From the NCBI RefSeq assembly GCF_020615385.1, contig NZ_JAJAVB010000027.1:62001-126000 (forward strand): DNA of 64,000 nucleotides, written 5' to 3'. Positions within the stretch are counted from its first letter, which is position 1, and each line of letters opens with the position of its first letter. A program made the translations under genes and the position numbers. The DNA comes from Jiella soli (lineage in GTDB: Bacteria > Pseudomonadota > Alphaproteobacteria > Rhizobiales > Rhizobiaceae). The notes beneath the pieces were generated by a model. The model saw only the letters and a list, made by a program, of their open reading frames with translations, made no database searches and had not been told where the DNA came from. Shown in pieces: positions 15,882 through 24,453 of this stretch.

Positions 15882-17045
15882 TCACGCGGCCTTGGCCTGA
15901 CCGTTGAAGATCTCGTGCAGCATGGCTGGGATCAGGGCCTCTACATCCTGCGCAGTGCTGGCGCGCATGGCGCGGGCTTCGCGGGCCTTCGCATGGAGGC
16001 GGTCAAACCATTGCTGGCGGCTCATCGGTGGCGTAGGAACCGTGAGTGCCTCCAGGGCTCCTTGGCCCAGAGTGCGATTCCGATCGGCACTTCCGCGCGA
16101 TGCGGATTGGACCTTGGCGAGACCTTCAGAGGTCTGGAGGTAGAACCAGATGAAATTGGCGGTCGCGAGCCCTTGAGTGGGAACGCATGTCAGATAGCGG
16201 TGCGACCCGACTCGCCCATGATCATCGGGGCCTGCCACCGCGAACGCCCCCTCCCAAGCTTTGATGTTGCTGAACACGAGGTCGCCCTGCTGAACAAGGA
16301 ATAGCTTTTGCCAGCTCAGCTCCGCGCCCAGCAGATCAGGTTTGTGGAACGTGCCTCGGCCGAACGAACGGACTCCGAGCTCTGGGTAGCGGGCATCAAG
16401 ATCGATTTCGACTGGCCTGCGCACCAAGGGCGCAACCTCGGCCATGGGGAGCAGGGTGGCGCCGTCGATGGCGCGCTGGAAGGCTTTCAGCAGCAGCGCC
16501 TGCGTTTCCCGCTCGGCCGCCTCTAGGGCGCGTCGGCGGTCTTCGACCAATGCAGCGACACTGTCGAGCTGCCGGACGATGCGGCGCTGTTCGTCGAGAG
16601 GCGGCAGTGGGACTTCGATCGCTGCAAGCTTTTCTACACCAAGCGTTCGGTTCCGACCGGCGCCCCCGGGGGAGGCCCATAGCAATTTGTCGCGCCCTCT
16701 GTCGTGCGTGAACCACCAGAAAAGGTACCGGGCCTCTGCGAGTTTCGGATCGACCACACAGGTAAGAAAGCGATGGGAACCGACCTTCCCGTCCTCAGCT
16801 TCAGTAGCGACAGCGACGGCTCCTTCCCATGCGAAAACAATATTGAATAGGAGGTCGCCTGACTTCCATTCAAATAGGCGTTTTTCTCCAAGCTCTGATC
16901 CCGTTTTGGGCTCCTTATGAAAGGCGCCACGCCCAAAGGATCGAATTCCAACTTCGGGATAAAATTGGTCTGGCAAAGTCTCGATCGGACGTCGGACCAG
17001 CGGTGCGATTTCCCTCATCGTCCGTAGAATGAGCTGCCCTTTCAC
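15882..17045 (-). CDS. hsdS: Type I restriction-modification specificity subunit
   Basis: The 387-residue protein has two target-recognition halves separated by a conserved helix (LDEQRRIVRQLDSVAALVEDRRRALE). The halves resemble each other closely: EIAPLVRRPIE...GIRSFGRGAFHK in the first and EVAPLVRRPVE...GVRSFGRGTFHK in the second, and both contain VGSHR(F/Y)LTCV and RNRTLG. HsdS sets the bipartite DNA site for the methylase and nuclease complex. I start it at the GTG at 17045, which overlaps the hsdM stop (GTGA); a longer reading would run into hsdM. Confidence 0.92.
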   Translation of the reverse strand: MKGQLILRTMREIAPLVRRPIETLPDQFYPEVGIRSFGRGAFHKEPKTGSELGEKRLFEWKSGDLLFNIVFAWEGAVAVATEAEDGKVGSHRFLTCVVDPKLAEARYLFWWFTHDRGRDKLLWASPGGAGRNRTLGVEKLAAIEVPLPPLDEQRRIVRQLDSVAALVEDRRRALEAAERETQALLLKAFQRAIDGATLLPMAEVAPLVRRPVEIDLDARYPELGVRSFGRGTFHKPDLLGAELSWQKLFLVQQGDLVFSNIKAWEGAFAVAGPDDHGRVGSHRYLTCVPTQGLATANFIWFYLQTSEGLAKVQSASRGSADRNRTLGQGALEALTVPTPPMSRQQWFDRLHAKAREARAMRASTAQDVEALIPAMLHEIFNGQAKAA

Positions 17046-18607
17046 AGCTTCTCTCCCAATACGGCTTTGATCTCGTCCATGATGCCGAGGATTCGCTGTT
17101 CCTGTGCGATGATCGCATCCACGATCTCGGCCGGCGCGCGATGATCGGCGACCTCGCCGGAATGCGGGTTCTTGATGTCCAGGTTGCACGCGACGACACG
17201 GTCCTGGGCGTCGCGCTGGATCAGGTCAGCAGCGGAGACCTTCCAGGCGCGCTCGTTCGGCTCGCGCTTCTTCCACCAGGCAAGGCAGTCCGCAAATTCC
17301 TCATAGGCCATGGGCGCGGTTTTCGAGTATTTCTTGCGGCCCTCCGGCAGCGGCATCTCGTAGTACCAGATGTCCGTCGTCGGTCCGGTCGTGTCGAAGA
17401 AGATCAGGTTTGCCGGGATGTCCGTGTAGGGCGCGAACACCCCTTCACGCAACCGGACCACCGTGTGCAGGTTGAACTTCTCGAGCAGGTCGGCCTTGAT
17501 CCGCGCTGAAATGCCATCGCCGAACAGCGTGCCGTGCGGAACGACGACCGCGGCCCGCGCGCGCCCGGCGCGCTTCAGCCGACGCATGATCAGTTGCAGG
17601 AACAGCAACGCCGTTTCGGCCGTGCGCCGGTCCTCCGGGAAGTTGTTGAGGATGCCTGCCTCCTCCTCGCCGCCGAATGGCGGATTGGTCAGGATGACAT
17701 TGACCCGCTGATCCTCGCCGATCTCGGCCAGGCGGAAGCGAAGGGCATTGCCGGGGTCGATGCGCGGGGCATGCAGACCGTGCAGCAGTAGGTTGAGCTG
17801 GGACAGCAGGAACGGCAGCGACTTGGCCTCGCCGCCGAAGAAGCTGTCTTCCTGGAGGATGCGCCGCTTCTCGACTGTATCGGCCTCGCGCTCAAGATGG
17901 AGGAACGCCTCGGTCAGAAATCCCCCGGTGCCGCATGCCGGGTCGAGGATGGTTTCGCCCAGCTTGGGATCGGTGACCTCGACCATGAACCGCACGACCG
18001 GCCGGGGCGTGTAGAACTCGCCCGAGTCCCCCGCCGCGTCGCGCATCTCGCGTAGCAACGTCTCATAGAGGCGGCCGAGTGTGTGAACTTCTTCCGAGGA
18101 ATCGAAATGGATGCCGTCGATCAGGTTGACCACGTCGCGCAGCAGGTAGCCGCTTTCCATTCGGTTCGCGAAGCCCTGGAAGACGGTCGCGATCACGTCG
18201 CGCCGTTCGCGACGCCCGTTATCGCCGCGCAAGCCTCGGAGATAGGCGAAGAGCCCTGGGCCGCGCGTGCCGTCCGGACGCTCGGTCATTTCGGAAACGA
18301 GAAACGACAGGAGGTCGGGGCCGGTAATGCCGTCCGCATCCGCCGCCCAGTCGCGCCAGCGATAAGGGGCCTCGATGATCGAGCGATAATCCTTGCCCGC
18401 GAGCTCCGCGCGTCCCTCCTCGATCCGCTCCATGTCGTCGAGGAACTTCAGGAACATGATCCAGGTGAGCATCGGCAAACGATCAAGGTCGCCGTTCAGC
18501 CCCTTGTCCTTCCGCATGATCTTGCGAGCGGATTTGATAATGCTGTCGAGACGCTGGGCAGTAGTCAGTTGCTTCGGCACAGCCTTCTTGCGGGCGGTTG
18601 TAGCCAA
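17042..18607 (-). CDS. hsdM: Type I restriction-modification DNA methyltransferase subunit
   Basis: The 521-residue protein has an N-terminal helical HsdM domain (IIKSARKIMRKDKGLNGD...MFLKFLDDMERIEE) and an N6-adenine methylase domain with SAM motif ILDPACGTGGFL and catalytic NPPFGG. Together with HsdS it methylates adenine in the recognition sequence and protects island and host DNA from HsdR. The start is a TTG with GGGAG eight bases upstream. It lies 17 bases after hsdR and overlaps hsdS, forming an hsdR-hsdM-hsdS operon read leftwards. Confidence 0.95.
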   Translation of the reverse strand: MATTARKKAVPKQLTTAQRLDSIIKSARKIMRKDKGLNGDLDRLPMLTWIMFLKFLDDMERIEEGRAELAGKDYRSIIEAPYRWRDWAADADGITGPDLLSFLVSEMTERPDGTRGPGLFAYLRGLRGDNGRRERRDVIATVFQGFANRMESGYLLRDVVNLIDGIHFDSSEEVHTLGRLYETLLREMRDAAGDSGEFYTPRPVVRFMVEVTDPKLGETILDPACGTGGFLTEAFLHLEREADTVEKRRILQEDSFFGGEAKSLPFLLSQLNLLLHGLHAPRIDPGNALRFRLAEIGEDQRVNVILTNPPFGGEEEAGILNNFPEDRRTAETALLFLQLIMRRLKRAGRARAAVVVPHGTLFGDGISARIKADLLEKFNLHTVVRLREGVFAPYTDIPANLIFFDTTGPTTDIWYYEMPLPEGRKKYSKTAPMAYEEFADCLAWWKKREPNERAWKVSAADLIQRDAQDRVVACNLDIKNPHSGEVADHRAPAEIVDAIIAQEQRILGIMDEIKAVLGEKL

Positions 18608-18624
18608 GATAGAGCTCCCTCAAT

Positions 18625-21003
18625 TCAAGCGGTGTAGAGCAGACGCTGCAGCTCGGTGACGGCGCTGCGCAGCTCCTTGCCCCCGCCGAAGCGGGCGGCG
18701 ATTTCTATGACGTTGCCCCAGTCGTTGAACGGGGGCACTTCCAGGATGTCGGGCAGCTTGAACTGGGCACTGCCGTGTTCGGCATACTTTTCAAGCACCG
18801 CATCCAGAACTTCGCGGGCATCCGGCCCAAAGCGGTCCAGAAACTCGTCCTGCTCCCTCACCAGACGGTCAGCGCGCTCGCGCCGGGTGCGCAGCGGCAT
18901 GTTATAGGCGAGATGGCAAAGGAGATCGAAAGGGTCTGCCTCCGGCTTTCCGACTGCATCAGCCAGGGAATCGAGGTCGATGCCCTTTTCCTCGAGCCGC
19001 TCGACGATTTCCGCCCGGCGTTGGGAGTCGAGCCAGTCCGTGCGCAGTTCCGACGCATTGGGATAGAGAGTGCGAACCTTGTCGCCTGTGTAATCGGTGA
19101 GCTGGCGGCAGGCGAGCTGCCGCCCGTCGGAATCGAGTTCGTAGACGAGGTGCCGGACGATCGCTACCTCGCCGCCGTCAACATAGAACTTGCGAGGGCC
19201 GTTCTCGGCTTCGTTCCCCAGCTCGACGGGTCCATCCGGGATGTCGGGCCCTTCAGGAAAATCGTCGGGATCCGGCGCCCCTTCTTCGATCTCACGCTCC
19301 TCGACGATATCGCCGTCCGCATCGATGACCGCTTCGTCCTCGCGGACGGGATCGCCGTCAAAAGCCGGATCGGCGAACATGCGTGTCGCCGTTCCGGTAT
19401 AATCGATGATGTTGAAGGCGAGCTTGCCGTAGTCGGGCCTGAGACGGGTGCCTCGTCCGATGATCTGCTTGAACTCCGGCATGGAGCCCACGACCCGCGC
19501 AAGCACGACGTTTTTGCAGGTCGGAGCGTCCACGCCGGTCGTGAGAAGCTGCGACGTGGTGAGGATGACCGGCGTCTGGGTCTCGACATCCTGAAACTTC
19601 GCCCTGTGCGCGCTCCCCACATCGCCCTCGTCGGACGTCACACGGCAAACGTAGTCGGAATGGTCCTTTACGAGATCGGTGTTTAGGGCGGCGAGCGCCT
19701 GCCGCATTTCGAGCGCGTGTTCCTGATCGACGCAGAAGACGATGGTCTTTGCGAAGCGGTCGGTCTCGGCCATGAAGCCCGCGAGATGTCTCGCAATGGC
19801 CTGCGTTCTTGCACGCAGTGCTACGACCCGCTCGAAGTCCCGCGTGGAGTACTCGGCGTCGGGGATCTCGCGTCCATAACGATCAAGTTCGCCACGCGTC
19901 GGCCGCCAGCCGGCAGCGTCGTAGTCCGAGATGACGCGATGGACGCGATACGGGGCCAGGAAGCCGTCAGCGATGCCCTGCGCAAGGCTGTACTCATAGA
20001 GCGGATCGCCGAAATAGTTGTAGGTGTCGACGTTGTCCTCTCGCCGCGGCGTCGCTGTCATCCCGATCTGGGTCGCAGGCTCGAACCACTCGAGGATCTC
20101 CCGCCAATTGCTGTCGTCCCGGGCGCTGCCCCGATGGCATTCGTCAATGATGATGAGATCGAAGAAATCGCGCGCATACTCCCGGTAGAGGCCCGGCCGA
20201 TTCTCGTCACGCGCAATGGACTGGTAGATCGCGAAATACATGTCGCGGCTCTTCACCGCCAGCCCACCAGCGATCTTGTGACGGGCGTCGCCAAACGGGC
20301 TGAAATCTTTTGCCATCGGATCGTCGACCAGAACGTTGCGATCTGCGAGAAACAGGATCTTCGGGTTCCATTTGACCCCCTTGGAATTCCAGCGGGCCGA
20401 CCAGAGCTTCCAGCAGATCTGGAAGGCGACGGCAGTCTTGCCCGCTCCGGTGCACAGCGTGATCAGTGCCCGCTTTCTGCCCTGAAGCGCCGCCTGAACG
20501 GCGCGGTTCACGGCGATTTCTTGATAGTAGCGAAGAGGTTTGGCTCGATCTGGAAACGTTGGCGTCAGCAGCCGTTCGGCCACTTGGTCGTCGACAATGC
20601 CCTCGGCGCGGCGGAGCCGAGCCCAAAGGTCATCAGGCGCCGGGAAATTCAAGATCGTTCGCTCGACGCCGGTCGTGTAGTCGAACTCGACAATCTCGAT
20701 CCCGTTGGTCGAGTACGCGAATTGAAGACCAAGGATTTCCGCATATTCCTTGGCTTGTTGGAGCCCCTCCGCAGCATGCCGGTAGCGGGATTTGGCCTCA
20801 ACGACGGCGATCGGGAAATCCGGATTATATCGGAGCAGATAGTCGGAGCGCTTCTGCTTGCCGCGGCGGGCCTTGCCGCCAATGAAGACAACACGACCGT
20901 TGGTGAAGGTTCTCTGTTCGTTTATCGCATGCGGGCGATCATCCCAACCCGCCGCCTGCAGCTTCGGGACGACGAACTTCCTGCAGGTATCGGCTTCGTT
21001 CAT
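18625..21003 (-). CDS. hsdR: Type I restriction endonuclease motor/nuclease subunit
   Basis: The 792-residue protein opens with a PD-(D/E)xK-type nuclease region (SDYLLRYNPDFPIAVVEAK, about residues 57-75). A superfamily 2 helicase motor follows: Walker A TGAGKTAVA, ADRNVL, DECH box, TATP, and the C-terminal motor motif QIIGRGTRLRPD. It cuts unmodified DNA after translocation. I chose the ATG at 21003 rather than the TTG two codons upstream. The length is short for HsdR but within the range of the EcoEI-like subgroup. It is the first gene of the RM operon. Confidence 0.93.
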   Translation of the reverse strand: MNEADTCRKFVVPKLQAAGWDDRPHAINEQRTFTNGRVVFIGGKARRGKQKRSDYLLRYNPDFPIAVVEAKSRYRHAAEGLQQAKEYAEILGLQFAYSTNGIEIVEFDYTTGVERTILNFPAPDDLWARLRRAEGIVDDQVAERLLTPTFPDRAKPLRYYQEIAVNRAVQAALQGRKRALITLCTGAGKTAVAFQICWKLWSARWNSKGVKWNPKILFLADRNVLVDDPMAKDFSPFGDARHKIAGGLAVKSRDMYFAIYQSIARDENRPGLYREYARDFFDLIIIDECHRGSARDDSNWREILEWFEPATQIGMTATPRREDNVDTYNYFGDPLYEYSLAQGIADGFLAPYRVHRVISDYDAAGWRPTRGELDRYGREIPDAEYSTRDFERVVALRARTQAIARHLAGFMAETDRFAKTIVFCVDQEHALEMRQALAALNTDLVKDHSDYVCRVTSDEGDVGSAHRAKFQDVETQTPVILTTSQLLTTGVDAPTCKNVVLARVVGSMPEFKQIIGRGTRLRPDYGKLAFNIIDYTGTATRMFADPAFDGDPVREDEAVIDADGDIVEEREIEEGAPDPDDFPEGPDIPDGPVELGNEAENGPRKFYVDGGEVAIVRHLVYELDSDGRQLACRQLTDYTGDKVRTLYPNASELRTDWLDSQRRAEIVERLEEKGIDLDSLADAVGKPEADPFDLLCHLAYNMPLRTRRERADRLVREQDEFLDRFGPDAREVLDAVLEKYAEHGSAQFKLPDILEVPPFNDWGNVIEIAARFGGGKELRSAVTELQRLLYTA

Positions 21004-21403
21004 GCGCAATCTACTTCGCCCAGCTTCGACATGCCATCGCGCTGCAAACGGCTTGTCAAAGAACTCGGCTCAGACCAACGCGCAATTCTTTGGGTTTGGC
21101 AGCTCTTTTGCCTGACAACGGCTCGGAGAAGCTACAGCGTGGCCGACTGATGCCGCAAGCCTTATTCCGTCCCTGGCAGCAAGGACTCGCGCCGGGCTTT
21201 AATCATTCATCCGGGATCTGCACTCGCAGCGACTGAAGCCTCCGGCCCAAAGATGTTCCCCGTGGAGTGGTACCTCGACCCGATCGGGGGCGAGCTGCGA
21301 CTGTCGGAGCGTCCGCATAAGTCACCTTCTTGATAAGTCGTTCGCGCAATGCCAAATTTCGGCCTGGCACGCTCAAAAGCTGCCGGTCCGCTTTCCTTCG
21401 CGG
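21004..21403. other. Spacer between RM operon and integrase
   Basis: This stretch probably holds the hsdR promoter. A short plus-strand frame around 21250-21340 (MFPVEWYLDP, then GELRLSERPHKS) reads like protein but has no clear start or family, so I leave it as a possible gene fragment. Confidence 0.4.
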
Positions 21404-22621
21404 TCAGATAATAGCCGCGACTTCAACCTGGCGCCGCGCACGCTGTCGCAATTCGTCGCAAAGATCTGCCCATGCCTGTGCCATCTCGACCCGCTCTTTC
21501 CAATAGAGCGCACGATTGTAGACGCGGCGCACGGCATTGGAGTCGACATGCGCGAGGCTCGCTTCGATCACGTCATAGCGCCAACCGCGCTCATTGAGGA
21601 TCGTCGAGGCCGATGACCTGAAGCCGTGGGCGGTGTGAGTGCCCTTCCCATATCCAACCTTATCCAAGGCGTAGTTCATCGCGTTCTCGGAAATCATCGC
21701 GTGCTTGCGGCGATAGCGGTTCGGGAAAATGATCTCCCCGCCGCCGCTGATCTCCCGTTGCGCCTCGAAAATCTCCACGGCCTGCCGCGACAGCGGGACC
21801 AAATGTTCCCGACGCATCTTCGCGACTTCCTTGGGTATCGTCCAAACGCGCTCTTTGAGATCGACATCGCTCCACCGCGCCAAACGAGTTTCGACGGGGC
21901 GGCAATAGCAGAGCGACTGGAGCTTCAGGGCATGTCGGACGCTCCGATCCCCGTAGGTCTCCAGGGCGACGAGAAGCTTGCCGAATGCCTTCTCGTCGGT
22001 GATCGCCGCCGTGCTTTCCACCTCGACCTTCGGCAGAACCTTCTTCAGCGACGTGACGGGATTGATCTCCGCCTCATCGCGAACGATTGCGAAATCAAAG
22101 ACGGCAGCGATCCGGCTCCGAAGTCGAACCGCACTCTCCCGGCGACCGGAGTCAGCGACAGCCTCGATCACAGGCAACACGTCGCGAGCCCGAATGTCCG
22201 CAATCGGCATGTCGTGGAGTGGTGCGGCGAGTGTTTCGAGGAGCCAAACGTTCTTCTGCAAAGTCTGGACGGCCGGGTTCTTCTTCTCCAGCGCAGTCAG
22301 GTAGAGGCTCACCATGTCGCGGAACGTAGCCCGACCCGCCGATATTGCGGCCTCGACGTTTCGCTTCTTCGGCTCCGGGTCCTTCCCACGTGCGAGATCA
22401 CCCTTGAGCCGATCGCGTTCCACCCGAGCCTCGGCAAGGCCCATGTCTGGATAAATCCCGAGGTTCTTCGCACGGCGCTCGCCGTTGATCCGGTAATCGA
22501 TCCGCCACGTCTTTTTTCCCGCAGGCGTGACGAGGAGATGAAGCCCGCCCCCATCGGTCAGTTTTGTGAGCTTTGAGACCGGCTTCAGCTTTTTCAGAAT
22601 CAGAGAATTTAGCGCGTTCAT
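21404..22621 (-). CDS. int: Tyrosine integrase of the P4 type
   Basis: The 405-residue protein has the N-terminal DUF4102-like arm-binding domain (LTDGGGLHLLVTPAGKKTWR...LGIYPDMGLAEAR), a SAM-like core-binding domain and a C-terminal catalytic domain. Catalytic residues I can place are Arg241 (CRPVETR), His332 and Arg335 (HGFR), His358 (SLAH) and Tyr368 (VYNR). It inserts the element into the 3' end of the neighbouring tRNA-Thr gene. It starts 230 bases from the tRNA and points away from it, the usual arrangement for such islands. It appears intact. Confidence 0.96.
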   Translation of the reverse strand: MNALNSLILKKLKPVSKLTKLTDGGGLHLLVTPAGKKTWRIDYRINGERRAKNLGIYPDMGLAEARVERDRLKGDLARGKDPEPKKRNVEAAISAGRATFRDMVSLYLTALEKKNPAVQTLQKNVWLLETLAAPLHDMPIADIRARDVLPVIEAVADSGRRESAVRLRSRIAAVFDFAIVRDEAEINPVTSLKKVLPKVEVESTAAITDEKAFGKLLVALETYGDRSVRHALKLQSLCYCRPVETRLARWSDVDLKERVWTIPKEVAKMRREHLVPLSRQAVEIFEAQREISGGGEIIFPNRYRRKHAMISENAMNYALDKVGYGKGTHTAHGFRSSASTILNERGWRYDVIEASLAHVDSNAVRRVYNRALYWKERVEMAQAWADLCDELRQRARRQVEVAAII

Positions 22622-22645
22622 GGCGTTCCCGTTTTACGCTGGCGA

Positions 22646-22825
22646 TGACGTAATTTACGTCGCTTTACGTCGCGAGGCATGAGATTTCAAGTTTAAGGTT
22701 GAAAATGCCTGAGACAGTATGAGACGCCGAATTTCCGGGACACCAATTCAATAGCCCGTTGAACCACAGAGCCTTAAGCGCAAAATGAGACGTCCTGAGA
22801 CGGGATGATCCCGGTTGATACGTCA
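22646..22825. repeat. Candidate integrase arm-type repeats, right end
   Basis: TGACGTAA (22646-22653), TTACGTCG (22655-22662), TTACGTCG (22665-22672) and ATACGTCA (22818-22825) repeat the motif seen at the left end of the island. They lie between the integrase start and the attachment core, where arm sites are expected. TGAGACG repeats are interspersed near 22710-22730 and 22785-22800. Confidence 0.55.
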
Positions 22826-22850
22826 ACTTTGAACTTGAGATTTTGGGAAA

Positions 22851-22926
<76 letters not shown>

Positions 22927-23135
22927 ACTCCCCGTCGGAACGCGCTACGCTCCGCGGACGGCGCCCTGATAGCGTCAAACGGCTTCGGGTTCAAGTGCGT
23001 GTCGGGGATCAAGACGGACAGTTGACGTGGGGAAGCCGGGATCGACGTCCTCCCCGGTGAGCCTTGCGACAGCTTAGCTCGGGTTTCGCTGCCGGCGCTT
23101 GCGCCGGTGCGCGGAAAACCCGATCTTGAGGGCGC

Positions 23136-23963
23136 ATGAGCGAACTCTTCCCTCCGGCGCAGTCGACGCCCTCCCTCTTTGCCGAGCCGGCTCCCGCTCT
23201 CGTCCGCGTCATCGACACCGAGACCGCCGGCCAGAGGCTGGAGGAGGACGCGGTGATCGAGATCGGCTCTGTCGATCTCGATCTGTCGACGGGCGCGATC
23301 TCCAACCCGATGCAGACCTTCTGCGACCCGGCCGGTGCGGTGATCAACCCGCATGCGCGAAAGGTGCATCAGATCACCGACGCGATGCTCGCCGGGGCGC
23401 CGCCCTTCGCCGAGGCGGTCAAACCCTTCGCCGCCGCGCCGAGTTTCGCCGCCCAGCGCGCGAGCTTCGATCGCTCGCGGCTGCGGCTGACCGGCCGTTG
23501 GCTGTGCACGCACAAGCTCGCCTTGCGCGCCTTTCCGGGCGTGCGGGCACACGGCCTGCAGAGCCTCGTCAAATACGTGCCGCTCGACCTCAAGCCGGTG
23601 GAACCGCTGCTGTCCGGCCTGCATCCCCACCGCGCGCTCTACGATGCCGTCGCGACCGCCGTGCTTCTGCGCCGAATCGCCGAGGCGCTGATGCCGCGGT
23701 GCCACGACCTTGCCGATTTCCTGGAGCGGGCCGAGCGCGTGTCGAACGAACCGGCGCTCCTGGCAAAACTTCGCTTCGGCCGGCACAAGGGGATCGAACT
23801 CGCCAAGGTGCCGGACGACTATCTGGAGTGGCTCGTCCGTGAGCCCGGGATGGACGCCGATGCGGTGTTCACCGCGAAGCATCATCTGAAGCTCCGCCAG
23901 ATCCGCGGCGCCCGGATGCTGCCGCCGGCCTATTCCGGTGCCGCCATCGAGCGCCCGGGCTAG
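23136..23963 (+). CDS. DEDD 3'-5' exonuclease of the DnaQ type
   Basis: The 275-residue protein has an N-terminal exonuclease domain with motif I VIDTETAG (near residue 26), a middle motif AAQRASFDRS and motif III HRALYDAVAT (~168-177). A C-terminal patch LRFGRHKGIELAKVPDDYLEWLV resembles the small domain found in several exodeoxyribonuclease X-like proteins. It probably trims DNA 3' ends in repair. It is the first chromosomal gene beyond the tRNA and lies upstream of a DNA ligase two genes on, which suits a repair role. Confidence 0.88.
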   Translation: MSELFPPAQSTPSLFAEPAPALVRVIDTETAGQRLEEDAVIEIGSVDLDLSTGAISNPMQTFCDPAGAVINPHARKVHQITDAMLAGAPPFAEAVKPFAAAPSFAAQRASFDRSRLRLTGRWLCTHKLALRAFPGVRAHGLQSLVKYVPLDLKPVEPLLSGLHPHRALYDAVATAVLLRRIAEALMPRCHDLADFLERAERVSNEPALLAKLRFGRHKGIELAKVPDDYLEWLVREPGMDADAVFTAKHHLKLRQIRGARMLPPAYSGAAIERPG

Positions 23964-24044
23964 GCGTCCGTCGAGCCGACCTTTCGCCGCAGGCCCTTGC
24001 GGGCGGCCCGTGCCGCCGCAGTTTTGCGCAGCGAGGAGATTGCC

Positions 24045-24398
24045 ATGACACGAAATGTTCCATCCGCCGCGCTCGCATCGATCCTGCTCCTTGCGAGCGC
24101 TTCTTTCGCCATTGCCGAACCGACGCCGGTCGGCCGATGGGTGGCGGAAGACGGAACGCGCATCTCGGTGAAACCATGCCGCGCGGGCTACTGCGCCGAG
24201 ATCGCCTCGGGCGCCTATTCCGGCCAATCCGTCGCACGCGTCGCCGGGCCCGGCCCGGACTTCAAGGGCACCGTCCGCGATCCGCGCAGCGACACCGCCT
24301 ATGACGGGGGCCTGCGCCTCGACGGCGCCGCGCTCGAACTGCGCGGCTGCCTCGCCAAGGTCTTCTGCCGAACCATCCAGACCTGGCGGCGCCAGTGA
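24045..24398 (+). CDS. Exported DUF2147-type small protein
   Basis: The 117-residue protein has a signal peptide (ILLLASASFAIAEP) and then a short domain VGRWVAEDGTRISVKPC...ELRGCLAKVFCRTIQTWRR, typical of DUF2147 proteins, which are exported and lipocalin-like in size. Function is unknown. The ATG at 24045 is preceded by GAGGAGA. It sits between the exonuclease and ligase genes on the same strand. Confidence 0.8.
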   Translation: MTRNVPSAALASILLLASASFAIAEPTPVGRWVAEDGTRISVKPCRAGYCAEIASGAYSGQSVARVAGPGPDFKGTVRDPRSDTAYDGGLRLDGAALELRGCLAKVFCRTIQTWRRQ

Positions 24399-24453
24399 CG
24401 CCTGCCGCCGGGACCGCAGGCGGCCCCAAAGGCGCATGTGCAGGCGATCGGCG

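Noticed and set aside
15566-15907. 113-codon plus-strand ORF beside hsdS
   Set aside because: It begins inside the palindromic element and lacks a ribosome binding site; similar translations arise wherever this repeat occurs.
19717-21150. 477-codon plus-strand ORF across hsdR
   Set aside because: Antisense to hsdR, whose helicase motifs are unmistakable.
1763-22850. Complete prophage
   Set aside because: No capsid, tail, terminase or lysis genes are visible; only repressor, AlpA-like, primase-helicase and integrase genes, which fits a satellite or integrative element instead.
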